16,314 bases of DNA from Campylobacteraceae bacterium (GCA_027081065.1 JALWLW010000068.1:1-16314); one strand, 5' to 3'. Shown: positions 1-8,409, counted from the first letter of the stretch. Notes: generated by a model from the sequence alone, not told the origin. Numbers and translations are program-made.

Positions 1-43
1 AAACTTAAATGCTTGAATGAGAGAAAAATAAAAGAAGTTAATA

Positions 44-68
44 ACTATGTCCGAAAATAGGACATAGT
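44..68 (-). terminator. Hairpin terminator after sucCD
   Basis: A perfect 9-bp inverted repeat (ACTATGTCC at 44-52, GGACATAGT at 60-68) encloses a 7-nt loop, 24 bp beyond the sucD stop. Read on the minus strand the stem is followed within about 10 nt by a T-rich stretch, as expected for an intrinsic terminator. The T run is interrupted, so termination may be incomplete. On the plus strand no T tract follows. Confidence 0.6.
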
Positions 69-91
69 ATAAATTTAAATTGAAAAGATGA

Positions 92-961
92 TTATCCTAA
101 AACTTTTTTGACAGCCTTACCAATTTCAGCAGGACTTACAACAACTTCAACACCAGCAGCAGTCAATGCATCCATTTTCTCTTTAGCTGTACCAGCAGAT
201 CCAGAAATAATAGCTCCTGCATGACCCATTGTTTTACCAGCTGGTGCAGTTTGACCTGCAATAAATCCTACAACGGGTTTTGTAATGTTTTCTTTAATGT
301 AAGCAGCAGCTTGAATCTCAAGATCACCACCAATTTCACCAATCATTACAATAGCTTTAGTCTCAGCATCATCTTCAAACATTTGAAGAAGTTGCTTATA
401 TGAAAGACCAATAATTGGGTCACCTCCAATACCAACAGCTGTAGAAATTCCATAACCTTCGTTACATACTTGGTTTGCACCCTCATAAGTTAATGTACCA
501 GACTTAGAAATAAGTCCAACATTTCCTTTTTTGAAAATCATACCTGGCATAATACCAATTTTACACTCTTCAGCAGTAATAACACCTGGACAGTTTGGTC
601 CAATGGTCATCATGCCATGCTTGGTTGCATGAGCTTTTGCCATTTGCATGTCTTTGACAGGTGCACCTTCAGTAATAACTACTGCAAGTTCAATTCCAGC
701 TTCAGCAGCTTCCATCACAGCATCACCAACAAATGCAGGGGGAACAAATACCATAGAAACAGTAGCACCTGTAGCATTTACAGCATCTTTAACAGTGTTA
801 AATACAGGTTGGTCAAGATGTGTTTGTCCACCTTTACCTGGTGTTACACCACCTACAATTTGCGTTCCATAAGCCAAACATTGTTCAGCATGAAATGTTC
901 CCTCTTTACCTGTAAAACCTTGTACAATTACTTTTGTATCTTTATTAACTAAAATACTCAT
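92..961 (-). CDS. sucD: Succinyl-CoA synthetase (ADP-forming) alpha subunit
   Basis: Alpha subunit of the TCA-cycle enzyme that interconverts succinyl-CoA and succinate with substrate-level phosphorylation, in the cytoplasm with SucC. The protein is 289 aa, the same length as E. coli SucD. Visible features are the N-terminal CoA-binding Rossmann domain with [10 protein letters not shown] (residues 15-24), GPNCPG (121-126), the GEIGG segment (208-212) and the phosphohistidine motif GHAGAIISG, with the active His at 247. The ATG overlaps the sucC stop by one base (TAATG), and an AGGAG ribosome site lies inside the sucC 3' end. This implies translational coupling for 1:1 subunits. No defects are seen. 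Confidence 0.98.
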   Translation of the reverse strand: MSILVNKDTKVIVQGFTGKEGTFHAEQCLAYGTQIVGGVTPGKGGQTHLDQPVFNTVKDAVNATGATVSMVFVPPAFVGDAVMEAAEAGIELAVVITEGAPVKDMQMAKAHATKHGMMTIGPNCPGVITAEECKIGIMPGMIFKKGNVGLISKSGTLTYEGANQVCNEGYGISTAVGIGGDPIIGLSYKQLLQMFEDDAETKAIVMIGEIGGDLEIQAAAYIKENITKPVVGFIAGQTAPAGKTMGHAGAIISGSAGTAKEKMDALTAAGVEVVVSPAEIGKAVKKVLG

Positions 962-2136
962 TATTTGTCTCCTTTTGCTGCTGCTACTGCTTTTGCTGCA
1001 CCATCACCTAAATCATCACCAACAATTAGGTTAGCAATATTTGCATTTTTTAAAATTTCTGCTGCTTCTGGTGCATTTGTACCATCAAGTCTAACCACTA
1101 CAGGTACATTTACATCAGTGATTTTAGTCGCTTCAATAATACCATTGGCAATTCTATCACATCTTACAATTCCACCAAAAATGTTTACAAAAATTGCTTT
1201 TACTTTTGGGTTTTTAAGAATAATCTCAAAACCTTTAGCAACCGTTTCAGCATTTGCAGATCCACCAACGTCAAGGAAATTTGCCGGTGTTCCACCCATG
1301 TAATTAATTGTATCCATCGTACCCATCGCAAGACCAGCACCATTTACCATACAACCAATTTCACCATCAAGAGCAACATAAGAAAGTCCATATTTAGCTG
1401 CTTCCATCTCATCAGCATCTTCTTCTGTAATATCTCTCATCTCAGCAATCATTGGTTGTCTACCAAGTGCAGAGTTATCAAAGCCCATTTTACCATCAAG
1501 GGCAATAAAATCACCACTTCCTGTTCTTACTAATGGGTTAATCTCAATCATCTCTGCATCTGTATCCATATATACATCATAAATAGAAGCAGCAAATTTC
1601 ATCATTTTCTTTTGCTCTGCTTTGTCTGTAATTCCAAGACCAAAGATAAGCTCTCTTCCATGAAAAGCTTGAAAACCAATTGCTGGATCAACTTCAATTC
1701 TAATGATTTTTTCAGGAGTCTTTTCAGCAACAGTTTCAATGTCCATTCCACCTTCAGTTGAAGCCATAATAATTGGCATTTCAGCAGCACGGTCAAGTAC
1801 AACAGATAAGTAGAACTCATCTTTAATATCAGCACCATCTTCAATGTAAACTTTATTTACTTTTTTACCTTCTGGACCTGTTTGATGAGTAACCAATTGC
1901 ATTCCAAGAATTTCGTTAGCTAGTTCTCTTACTTCATCAAGTGATTTAGCAAGTTTTACTCCACCACCAAGACCTCTCCCACCTGCGTGGATTTGAGCCT
2001 TAACAACCCATACCGGACCACCTAGCTCTTTTGCATTCTCTACTGCTTGGTCAACAGTCTCGGCGATAATACCTTTTGGTGTGGGAACACCATACTTAGC
2101 GAAAATCTGTTTCGCTTGATATTCATGAATATTCAA
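961..2136 (-). CDS. sucC: Succinyl-CoA synthetase (ADP-forming) beta subunit
   Basis: Nucleotide- and succinate-binding beta subunit of succinyl-CoA synthetase, 391 aa (E. coli 388). It opens with the family-typical MNIHEYQAK. The ATP-grasp domain carries K46, H50 and the glycine-rich loop at 52-59; the metal-binding EINPLV segment follows, and the C-terminal ligase domain contains [11 protein letters not shown]. The start codon is TTG (2134-2136), chosen because translation from it gives the conserved N-terminus and a strong AGGAGT site (2142-2147) lies 5 nt upstream. It is the first gene of the sucCD operon. Confidence 0.98.
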   Translation of the reverse strand: MNIHEYQAKQIFAKYGVPTPKGIIAETVDQAVENAKELGGPVWVVKAQIHAGGRGLGGGVKLAKSLDEVRELANEILGMQLVTHQTGPEGKKVNKVYIEDGADIKDEFYLSVVLDRAAEMPIIMASTEGGMDIETVAEKTPEKIIRIEVDPAIGFQAFHGRELIFGLGITDKAEQKKMMKFAASIYDVYMDTDAEMIEINPLVRTGSGDFIALDGKMGFDNSALGRQPMIAEMRDITEEDADEMEAAKYGLSYVALDGEIGCMVNGAGLAMGTMDTINYMGGTPANFLDVGGSANAETVAKGFEIILKNPKVKAIFVNIFGGIVRCDRIANGIIEATKITDVNVPVVVRLDGTNAPEAAEILKNANIANLIVGDDLGDGAAKAVAAAKGDK

Positions 2137-2169
2137 TGTAGACTCCTGTTTTTGTTAAATGTTGACGTC

Positions 2170-2175
2170 ATTATA
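2170..2175 (-). promoter_or_regulatory. Predicted -10 box of sucCD
   Basis: A perfect TATAAT on the minus strand lies 33 nt upstream of the sucC start, placing a transcript start near 2163 and a leader of about 27 nt that contains the AGGAGT ribosome site. No good -35 box is present at 17 bp, which is usual for Campylobacterota sigma-70 promoters. Confidence 0.65.
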
Positions 2176-2182
2176 CGATTAT

Positions 2183-2216
2183 GAATAATAATCTTAAATT
2201 AATACTAATATTATTC
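2183..2216. repeat. Inverted repeat upstream of the sucCD -10 box
   Basis: GAATAATA at 2183-2190 is mirrored by TATTATTC at 2209-2216, a perfect 8-bp inverted repeat with an 18-bp centre. It begins 7 bp upstream of the predicted sucCD -10 box and so covers the -35 region and above. It could be a regulator site, but in such AT-rich DNA it may also be chance. Confidence 0.35.
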
Positions 2217-2267
2217 AGAGTAATTCTCTCTTCAATGACAAATATCTACACAGTTAAAAAAAGGATT

Positions 2268-2978
2268 TTAAGGATTACCACTCAACAAACGTTTATAGGC
2301 TTCTACTAAAGAAGTATAAGGAGGTACAAATATTGATTTAGAACTATTTCCCACTTTAACAGTCTGCTTCATATCAAAATGCAGATGAATTGAAGTAGTT
2401 GTTTTTCCCATATAATTAGAAACTAACCCCATTCTTTGCCCTCTTTTTACTCGCTGTCCTCTACGTACTTGTAAACTTCTTGGATCTAAATGTAAATACC
2501 TATAAGTTCTACCTGATACACCTCGAAGCTGTACAGTATATGTCCCTATAGATTTAATTATTCCATCTTCAACAGCTACAGCATAATATTTCTTTTTTTC
2601 ACAAGTAGCTGTACGGATATCTACTCCTTGATGACCTTTTCCTCCATAGCAAAGAGGCATCTTCCAACCTCTTTTCTCACAATAATTATCACGCCAAGGG
2701 TAAGCGTAGTTTTTTTTGTCACACAAACTTCCTTTTGGTCCCAAATAGCCACCTACTCCATAAACTTGTGAATTAATATAAGCTGGTGCATTCTCAATGG
2801 GAAAACGAATATTAGGAGCATAAACATAGTTATCTCCCAAACGCCCTATCCCACTTTTAGCTGGTGATAATTTTCCAGCTGGATAATAAGTAAAACCTTC
2901 TCCTAGATGTGTAGCAGAAGGCTTTTTATCACAAGAGAGAAAAACTAAACTAATTAATAAAATAATCATTAGTCTCAT
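2268..2978 (-). CDS. M23 family metallopeptidase, predicted lipoprotein
   Basis: Predicted zinc peptidase that cuts peptidoglycan cross-links or stem peptides in the periplasm. The 236-aa protein starts with a lipoprotein-like signal (hydrophobic residues 4-14, FLSC with Cys16; Phe at -3 is slightly unusual). The LytM/M23 fold is complete: HxxxD at H116 and D120, YLHLD with H163, and HLH at 198-200. These supply the zinc ligands and catalytic histidines, so the enzyme should be active. Five further cysteines (86, 100, 110, 126 and the lipobox excluded) suggest disulfides around the active site. Its ATG overlaps the stop of the upstream gene (ATGA), so the two are co-translated. It is a different placement from the Csd-type M23 genes normally beside bactofilin. 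Confidence 0.9.
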   Translation of the reverse strand: MRLMIILLISLVFLSCDKKPSATHLGEGFTYYPAGKLSPAKSGIGRLGDNYVYAPNIRFPIENAPAYINSQVYGVGGYLGPKGSLCDKKNYAYPWRDNYCEKRGWKMPLCYGGKGHQGVDIRTATCEKKKYYAVAVEDGIIKSIGTYTVQLRGVSGRTYRYLHLDPRSLQVRRGQRVKRGQRMGLVSNYMGKTTTSIHLHFDMKQTVKVGNSSKSIFVPPYTSLVEAYKRLLSGNP

Positions 2979-3487
2979 GGTCGACCCCCTACTACAATGA
3001 TTCGAGAGTATAAATCTCTAATAAATGTTTCTTCTTTACATCGTTTATCTCTTTTAGGATTATCACACTCTATAGAAATCATATAATTTGCACCATGCTT
3101 ATTAAAAGAAGCCACCATTAACTCTTCTGATTTAAAAAACTCTACAGGCGTAGCTTTTTGTACTATTTTTTGAAACTCTTTATTCGCTGGGGAAACAGAC
3201 TCTTGATATGTTCTATCTCCTTCAAATAGAACCATCGCTCCTTTTAAAAAAATTGAAATAGTATAAAAGTCTTTATCTGAAACCACAACCATATTTTTAT
3301 CATAAGCATATGACGAAGAAAGATAAACAGGTAATCTTACCTTTTTTACTCCTTCTACTAAAACTTTAGGGTAAGGAGCTGACACTTTTTGCTGTACTCT
3401 ATTAATACCAGACCAATCAACATCAAGAACTCCTCCCCCTGCATTCACAAATATAAGTGAGAACAAAGTAAGTAATATAAAACGCAT
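2975..3487 (-). CDS. Secreted protein of unknown family, partner of M23 gene
   Basis: I do not recognise the family. The 170-aa protein begins MRFILLTLFSLIFVNAGG, a clear Sec signal peptide, followed by a soluble periplasmic domain rich in beta-type segments, with a Cys pair near the C-terminus (ECDNPKRDKRC). An in-frame GTG 60 nt further upstream would add 20 charged residues before the signal peptide. The ATG at 3485-3487 is preferred because it puts the signal first and has AAGGA (3495-3499) 7 nt upstream. The stop overlaps the M23 start by 4 nt, so the product probably assists, inhibits or targets that peptidase; this is inference from coupling alone. Confidence 0.8.
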   Translation of the reverse strand: MRFILLTLFSLIFVNAGGGVLDVDWSGINRVQQKVSAPYPKVLVEGVKKVRLPVYLSSSYAYDKNMVVVSDKDFYTISIFLKGAMVLFEGDRTYQESVSPANKEFQKIVQKATPVEFFKSEELMVASFNKHGANYMISIECDNPKRDKRCKEETFIRDLYSRIIVVGGRP

Positions 3488-3525
3488 AGTGAATTCCTTT
3501 TTAACATTATTTTTTAACTTTTTAA

Positions 3526-3531
3526 AGTATA
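3526..3531 (-). promoter_or_regulatory. Possible -10 box for the secreted-protein/M23 operon
   Basis: TATACT on the minus strand lies 38 nt upstream of the ATG at 3487. No clear -35 is seen. A second candidate, TACAAT at 3540-3545, overlaps the divergent -35 of the cold-shock gene. Confidence 0.4.
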
Positions 3532-3539
3532 ACCTAAAA

Positions 3540-3569
3540 TTGTACACCTATTGTTGAGTATGTTATAAT
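3540..3569 (+). promoter_or_regulatory. Promoter of the cold-shock/DUF1294 gene
   Basis: TTGTAC at 3540-3545 and TATAAT at 3564-3569 are 18 bp apart, and TG one base before the -10 makes it an extended -10 promoter. Transcription should start near 3576, about 15 nt before the GTG start and just ahead of the AAAGG ribosome site (3580-3584). Confidence 0.7.
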
Positions 3570-3590
3570 TTCTAAAAACAAAGGCATCTA

Positions 3591-4124
3591 GTGCAAGGCT
3601 ATATTATACATTTCAATGAAAAAAAAGGCTATGGGTTTATTGATTCAAAAGAACATGAAGAAAATATTTTTGTGCATATTACACAAGTCCAAAATGCAAC
3701 AAAACTAAGCCAAGGACAAGAGGTTGAATTTGAAATTAAAAAAACCCAAAAAGGTCTTACTGCAATTAACGTTCAAGCTGGGAAAAGACGACTCTCTCCT
3801 TACTTCATTTTTGGACTAAGCTCTTTCATTTCTATACTTATGGTTTTTCTTTACTTATCACAATATATGCATTTACTCTTAGCCTATCTTATTGCAATTA
3901 ATCTTACTACTTTTTTACTCTATGGCTATGACAAATTCATCGCTTCTACAGAAAAACTACGTGTACCAGAGTTAAACCTTCAAACTCTATCTTTATTAGG
4001 AGGGTCACCCTCGGCACTGTTAGCCCAAAAGTTTTTTCGACATAAGACCATTAAAAGCTCTTTTCAAATTGTCTATTGGTTGATTGTTATAGGACAAGGA
4101 GGATTAATTTTTTGGTTAAACTAA
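3591..4124 (+). CDS. Cold-shock domain / DUF1294 membrane fusion protein
   Basis: Two-domain 177-aa protein. Residues 1-65 are a cold-shock (OB-fold) nucleic-acid-binding domain with RNP1-like KGYGFI (12-17) and RNP2-like NIFVHI (25-30). Residues 70-177 are a DUF1294 membrane domain with about three to four helices and the signature YGYDK ... RVPE ... LLGGSPSALLAQ...FRHKT. This fusion is a known architecture whose function is undefined; it would place an RNA- or DNA-binding domain on the inner membrane. It starts with GTG, preceded by AAAGG, and has its own promoter. The gene is convergent with the next one, with only 8 bp between the stops. Confidence 0.9.
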   Translation: MQGYIIHFNEKKGYGFIDSKEHEENIFVHITQVQNATKLSQGQEVEFEIKKTQKGLTAINVQAGKRRLSPYFIFGLSSFISILMVFLYLSQYMHLLLAYLIAINLTTFLLYGYDKFIASTEKLRVPELNLQTLSLLGGSPSALLAQKFFRHKTIKSSFQIVYWLIVIGQGGLIFWLN

Positions 4125-4132
4125 GTAAAAGT

Positions 4133-4813
4133 TTAGTCCCTATAACTCCAAAGTCCATCAAAGCCTTTATTTAAGTGCTTAATTCTTTGAAAATAAGCCT
4201 GTTCATAACAACCCAAGTACGCCTTTTTCTTTTTACAAGCATTACGTTGTTTCACCCATATTCTTTGTTCTTTTTTTAAAGCATTAACTTTAAGTTCACT
4301 CTCTTCCTTATAAAAAAAACCACTCTTTAAAAGAGAATAAGCCTTCGCCATTTTTCGGTCGAGTCTTGCTAAACCTTTGTTATCACAAATAGCTTTCTCC
4401 GTAAAGGTCTTAGCTTTAGCACAGTTAAAACTTGGATTATCATCCGAAGTAAAATGCCCCGTAAAGCGAACATTGTGCCCAAATGGAGGAAAACCTTTCT
4501 CGCTAATATCAAAGCTACCATCTTCTCTTACTTTTAACGTTAAAATATAAGCATCTTCCCCTCGACCCTCACGATAAACCAACGTACCATTTTTCATAAA
4601 ACCTGTAAAACTCAAATCTCCCATATTAGGTCCAAACTTTCGAGACATCCCATAAAGAGCTTCCCCAAAAATTCCATAACCATTTGCCTTATCTTTTTTG
4701 ACCGTTAAAGAAGCCGTAGCCCCTCCTCCGTACCATGAGTAAGTCCCTGCTTTTAATAGGTTATCTGCCATCAACATTGTTAAGTTCATTACTATAAATA
4801 CTACTATTTTCAT
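4133..4813 (-). CDS. Secreted LprI-like (lysozyme inhibitor family) protein
   Basis: 226-aa predicted periplasmic protein. Residues 1-16 form a short signal peptide (cut near MLMA/DN). Residues 20-122 are an unrecognised beta-rich domain. The C-terminal part from about 129 matches the LprI-type domain: FNCAKAKTFTEKAICDN, the LDRKMAKAY helix, then KEQRIWVKQRNAC and C202, i.e. four cysteines (131, 143, 193, 202) spaced as in the family. The LprI domain was named for lysozyme inhibition in Mycobacterium, but most members are uncharacterised, so the inhibitor role is only a possibility. A -10 box sits 6 nt before the ATG and no good Shine-Dalgarno is seen, suggesting a near-leaderless mRNA. Confidence 0.85.
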   Translation of the reverse strand: MKIVVFIVMNLTMLMADNLLKAGTYSWYGGGATASLTVKKDKANGYGIFGEALYGMSRKFGPNMGDLSFTGFMKNGTLVYREGRGEDAYILTLKVREDGSFDISEKGFPPFGHNVRFTGHFTSDDNPSFNCAKAKTFTEKAICDNKGLARLDRKMAKAYSLLKSGFFYKEESELKVNALKKEQRIWVKQRNACKKKKAYLGCYEQAYFQRIKHLNKGFDGLWSYRD

Positions 4814-4819
4814 CTTTAT

Positions 4820-4825
4820 ATTATA
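4820..4825 (-). promoter_or_regulatory. -10 box 6 nt upstream of the LprI-like gene
   Basis: A perfect TATAAT ends 6 nt before the ATG at 4813, so the expected transcript start is at or next to the A of the start codon. No convincing -35 is seen. The 117-bp gap to mfd holds no clear terminator hairpin. Confidence 0.5.
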
Positions 4826-4930
4826 GTACTTAGTAACTTAAAATCTTGAAAAATATTTTTTTATGTTTTGGATTTTTTTTAGGTTTAGAATCACGCTACT
4901 ACTTACCTTTCAAATTTAATCAACTCTTAG

Positions 4931-7921
4931 CTATTTTTTATCCTTCAAATACCCAAACGCACATGCAATCAAATCATCATCATCTTTAGAATTAGCCTTT
5001 AAGAACAATCGTTCTTTACGCTCATCTACAAACTCTATGAAGACCTTTTCCCCTGCATTGGCGATTTTAGAGATTTTTTGCTCTTTGGCTAAAACTTTCA
5101 TGACCATGACATCTATGAACTGTCTTGAGATGGTGTCTAGCTTTCCAAATCGGTCGGCTATCTCTATCTCTATTTCATGTACTTCGCCTGTTGTATCACA
5201 CTGAGAGAGTCTTCGGTACAACTCTAAACGTAGTCTGTCTTCTTCGATGAGTTCTTCATTTAAATAGGCATCAATGGTTAGTTTAATGTCAACGCTCACT
5301 TCCTCTTCTTCAACGGTTCCACTTAGCTCTTTGATGGCATCTTCAAGCATTCGTAAATAGAGAGAATACCCTATTTGCTTAATGTGTCCAGATTGTGCTT
5401 CACCAATGATGTTGCCTCCACCTCTTATCTCTAAGTCATGGAATGCTAGAACTGCACCAGAGCCTAAATCTGAGTGAGATTCTAAGGCTAAAAGCCTCTT
5501 TTTGGCATTTTCAGAAAGTCGTTCTTTGTCCTCAACCATAAAATAACAGTAACCCTCAACACCACCACGCCCAACACGCCCTCTTAATTGATGTAAATCG
5601 GCAATTCCAAAGTTATTTGCTCCATCAACTATCATAGTATTAGCATGTGGCATATGAATACCTGACTCAACAATGGAGGTTGAGAGCATTACATCATACT
5701 CTCCAGCTTCAAAAAGCTCCATATCTTTTTCAGTTTGTACAGCTGAGACTTTAGAGTGAAGTACAGCTACACGGAGTTTTGGCATTAATTCAAGTAGTAC
5801 TTTTTTCTTCTCTTCAATTTGAGCAATAGAGTTAAAGACATAAAAAATTTGTCCACCACGTCGCATCTCTCTAGTAATTGCCTCTTTAATGATTTTTTCA
5901 TCATAAGATTTTACAAAAGTTCGCACCCCTTGACGCTCAACAGGTGGGGTTAAAATTTCTGAGAAAGTTTTCACCTGAGACATTGCCATGTTTAAACTTC
6001 GTGGAATTGGCGTCGCTGACATAGAGAGCAGATGTACATCAATAGCTATCTCTTTAAGTGCTTCTTTCTGTTTTACCCCAAACTTATGCTCTTCATCAAT
6101 GATAATAAACGCTAAGTTTTTAAACTTTGCCTTAAGCAGGGCGTGTGTCCCAACAACCATATCCACACGACCATCTTCTAAGGCTTCTAAAAGTGCTTTT
6201 TTCTCTTTGCCTGTGGTATATCGGTCAAGTTTTCCTATCTTGATATCATAAGGTTTAAAACGCTCTTGCATACTCTTAAAATGTTGTGAAGAGAGAAGCG
6301 TTGTAGGGGCAACCATTGCTGATTGATAACCATTTTTCCATGCCATGTACATACCATTCATAGCAACTTCTGTTTTACCAAAACCAACATCAGCTGAAAG
6401 CAGTCTGTCCATCATTCGACCTGAGCTCATCTCTTCTAACATAGAGTTTATGGCTAATTCTTGATCTTCAGTATGGACAAACCCTGCTTGTGACATAAAA
6501 ATCTTATGGTCAATATCATCGCGTTTAAAGACAATTCCTTTTTTAAGGTGACGCTGAGCTGAAAGACTAATAAGTTCAGAAGCAATGGTAAAAAGTTTCT
6601 CTTTGACTTTGCCTTTGAGTTTTTTAAAACTTGCTTTTCCCATTCGGTCTAATACAGGTAAAGAACCCGAATCAGCTACAAAACGGTCAATGGTATTGAG
6701 ATTTTCAACAGGAATTAAAAGGGCATCTTCATTCTGATAATGAATAAGCACAAACTCACGTGTTGCCCCTAACACCACTCTTTTTTCTACCCCTTTAAAC
6801 AACCCTACTCCATGATTTTCATGAACAATGTAGTCACCCAGTTTTAGCTCATCTAAAATAATCGAAGCTTTTTTAACCTTTTTACGTTTAACAGGTTTGT
6901 TAAGGGAGATAATCACTTCAGCTTCTGAGATGAGGTTAACAATAATGTCTTCATAAACAAACTTGATATTTTCAAACGAATTAAGCTCTGAACCACGAAC
7001 AATAGACTCATTTTTAGCAATAATCGTTATACGCTTGTGTTTGTTTGATTCTAAAATAGCATTAGGTTTTATGACTTCAAGTTCACGTACTTTAGCTGAC
7101 TGAGGAATAATAGGAAGTTTAAATGACTCTTTTTGAATTAAAGGGGTATCGAGTGAATAAATCTCCTCTAGCTCTTCGCTCATGTTATCAAGTAGCAAAC
7201 TATCAAAAGTCTCTACATAGTTCTCAGCAAAGTCATCTAAGTACCAAAAACCTAAAGAGTCTATGTCTTTTACAAATGAATCCAGTGAGCTTTTTTCTAC
7301 CCGTGCTTTTAAGCTGTTGTACTCCTCTTCACTAAAAGCTAAAAGAGCAGGAATAATGCTAATGTTCTCTAACTCCTCTTTGTCTGATTTTTGCGTGTCA
7401 ACTGAAAAAGTTCTAATTCCGTCAACCTCTTCATCAAACAAAGAGAGTCTATATGCCTTATCTCCCCCTAAAGGAAAGACATCTAAAATATCACCACGAA
7501 AAGAGACTTCACCTTTTTGCGTGACAATGTCTACAAAATGGTAACCCCAGTAATATAGTTTGTCTTTTAACTCTTTTAAATCTAAAGTCGAGGCAAACTC
7601 TATTTCAAATGTTTTAAAGTACTGTTCTTTTGGTAAAGGTAGAAGTAGTGTTCTAAGAGGAGAAATTAAAAGCTTTTTTTCCTTACAAGAGAAATAGCCA
7701 TGTAAAGCCTCTATCAGCTCATAAAATTCAACTTGAAATGAACGTAAATCATCACCTTCACTTAGCCGTAAATCTGGTAAAACAAAAGATTTGTAGTTTA
7801 AAAGTGTAGCAGTATCAGCAGTTTTGTGAGCATCTTTGTCATTTTTACAGACAAATAGGCTTCTTTTCTTAAGTTGAATATCCTCTTTTTGAAGATATTC
7901 ATAAACATCAGATTGTCTCAT
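4931..7921 (-). CDS. mfd: Transcription-repair coupling factor (Mfd)
   Basis: DNA translocase that removes RNA polymerase stalled at lesions and recruits UvrA. The protein is 996 aa, shorter than E. coli Mfd (1148) as is usual in this phylum. The N-terminal part (1-about 340) holds the UvrB-like region. The RNA-polymerase-interacting CarD-like domain is at about 356-415 (GDYIVHENHGVGLF). The helicase core has Walker A DVGFGKT (511-517), DEEH (609-612), SAT (635-637) and QLRGRVGRG (778-786). The C-terminal TRCF domain follows from about 875. No truncation or frameshift is seen. The start at 7921 follows AAAGAGAG closely. It lies downstream of the bactofilin gene, the Helicobacter order. Confidence 0.97.
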   Translation of the reverse strand: MRQSDVYEYLQKEDIQLKKRSLFVCKNDKDAHKTADTATLLNYKSFVLPDLRLSEGDDLRSFQVEFYELIEALHGYFSCKEKKLLISPLRTLLLPLPKEQYFKTFEIEFASTLDLKELKDKLYYWGYHFVDIVTQKGEVSFRGDILDVFPLGGDKAYRLSLFDEEVDGIRTFSVDTQKSDKEELENISIIPALLAFSEEEYNSLKARVEKSSLDSFVKDIDSLGFWYLDDFAENYVETFDSLLLDNMSEELEEIYSLDTPLIQKESFKLPIIPQSAKVRELEVIKPNAILESNKHKRITIIAKNESIVRGSELNSFENIKFVYEDIIVNLISEAEVIISLNKPVKRKKVKKASIILDELKLGDYIVHENHGVGLFKGVEKRVVLGATREFVLIHYQNEDALLIPVENLNTIDRFVADSGSLPVLDRMGKASFKKLKGKVKEKLFTIASELISLSAQRHLKKGIVFKRDDIDHKIFMSQAGFVHTEDQELAINSMLEEMSSGRMMDRLLSADVGFGKTEVAMNGMYMAWKNGYQSAMVAPTTLLSSQHFKSMQERFKPYDIKIGKLDRYTTGKEKKALLEALEDGRVDMVVGTHALLKAKFKNLAFIIIDEEHKFGVKQKEALKEIAIDVHLLSMSATPIPRSLNMAMSQVKTFSEILTPPVERQGVRTFVKSYDEKIIKEAITREMRRGGQIFYVFNSIAQIEEKKKVLLELMPKLRVAVLHSKVSAVQTEKDMELFEAGEYDVMLSTSIVESGIHMPHANTMIVDGANNFGIADLHQLRGRVGRGGVEGYCYFMVEDKERLSENAKKRLLALESHSDLGSGAVLAFHDLEIRGGGNIIGEAQSGHIKQIGYSLYLRMLEDAIKELSGTVEEEEVSVDIKLTIDAYLNEELIEEDRLRLELYRRLSQCDTTGEVHEIEIEIADRFGKLDTISRQFIDVMVMKVLAKEQKISKIANAGEKVFIEFVDERKERLFLKANSKDDDDLIACAFGYLKDKK

Positions 7922-7939
7922 CTCTCTCTTTTTTTCTAA

Positions 7940-7945
7940 ATTATA
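7940..7945 (-). promoter_or_regulatory. Predicted -10 box of mfd
   Basis: A TATAAT on the minus strand lies in the 30-bp gap between the bactofilin stop and mfd, 18 nt before the mfd ATG. mfd can therefore be transcribed independently as well as by read-through. No -35 match is seen. Confidence 0.5.
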
Positions 7946-7951
7946 TTAAGA

Positions 7952-8368
7952 TTAATAACCTATCTTTTTAGGTTGAACAATATGTACATCTGAAATATCA
8001 TCACGTTCAATACGACCAGAAACTATCTTCGTCTCACCCTCAAACACAGCATTTGGTTCAATAATAATGTTATTAACTTTAACATCACCATAAACTTTAC
8101 CATAAGGCATAATATCAATTACTTCACCAGTATAATTACCTCGGAACTCCCCAGAAACGAGTAATTTAGCTGATTGAATTTCACCAGTAACACGACCACT
8201 TTTCCCAACAACAACTTCACTTTGAGAGATGATTGAACCTTCAAACTCTCCATTTAAAAGTATGTTTCCCTCACATCTAATTTCTCCCTTAATAGATGTA
8301 CCTGGGGTAATAATACTTGCAGAGTTCATTGGAGCTGGTTTTTTTTTCTTCTTTCCAAAAAATGCCAT
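7952..8368 (-). CDS. Bactofilin (CcmA-like cell-shape cytoskeletal protein)
   Basis: 138-aa polymer-forming protein of the bactofilin family, which assembles nucleotide-free filaments at the inner membrane and positions peptidoglycan enzymes. A lysine-rich N-terminal tail (MAFFGKKKKKP) precedes the right-handed beta-helix core (about 18-115), visible as repeated hydrophobic-Gly steps such as ILLNGEFEGSI, VVVGKSGRVTGEI and VYGDVKVNNI. The size is near that of H. pylori CcmA. It has a strong ribosome site (AAAGGAAAA, 4 nt spacer) and its own extended -10. The M23 peptidase that normally lies between ccmA and folC in Helicobacter is absent here. Confidence 0.93.
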   Translation of the reverse strand: MAFFGKKKKKPAPMNSASIITPGTSIKGEIRCEGNILLNGEFEGSIISQSEVVVGKSGRVTGEIQSAKLLVSGEFRGNYTGEVIDIMPYGKVYGDVKVNNIIIEPNAVFEGETKIVSGRIERDDISDVHIVQPKKIGY

Positions 8369-8400
8369 TTTATTTTCCTTTGTAATTGTGATATCTAAGT

Positions 8401-8409
8401 ATTATATCA
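8401..8409 (-). promoter_or_regulatory. Extended -10 promoter of the bactofilin gene
   Basis: TGATATAAT (TGn plus perfect TATAAT) on the minus strand overlaps the folC stop codon and gives a leader of about 25 nt before the bactofilin ATG. The -35 region is weak, as expected with an extended -10. Confidence 0.65.

Noticed and set aside
221..952. Plus-strand open frames inside sucD (three overlapping)
   Set aside because: They are antisense to a fully conserved gene, have no ribosome sites and have low-complexity composition.
2250..2275. Terminator after the M23 gene
   Set aside because: There is a T7 run on the minus strand and a short direct repeat (AAGGATT twice), but no hairpin.
3488..3547. 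GTG-started extension of the secreted partner protein
   Set aside because: It places charged residues ahead of a clear signal peptide and lacks the ribosome site that the ATG at 3487 has.
4100..4140. Bidirectional terminator between the convergent cold-shock and LprI-like genes
   Set aside because: Only about 5-bp stems (AAACT/AGTTT) can be formed and no T tract follows.
7123..7544. Plus-strand frames inside mfd
   Set aside because: They are antisense to a conserved gene with no supporting signals.
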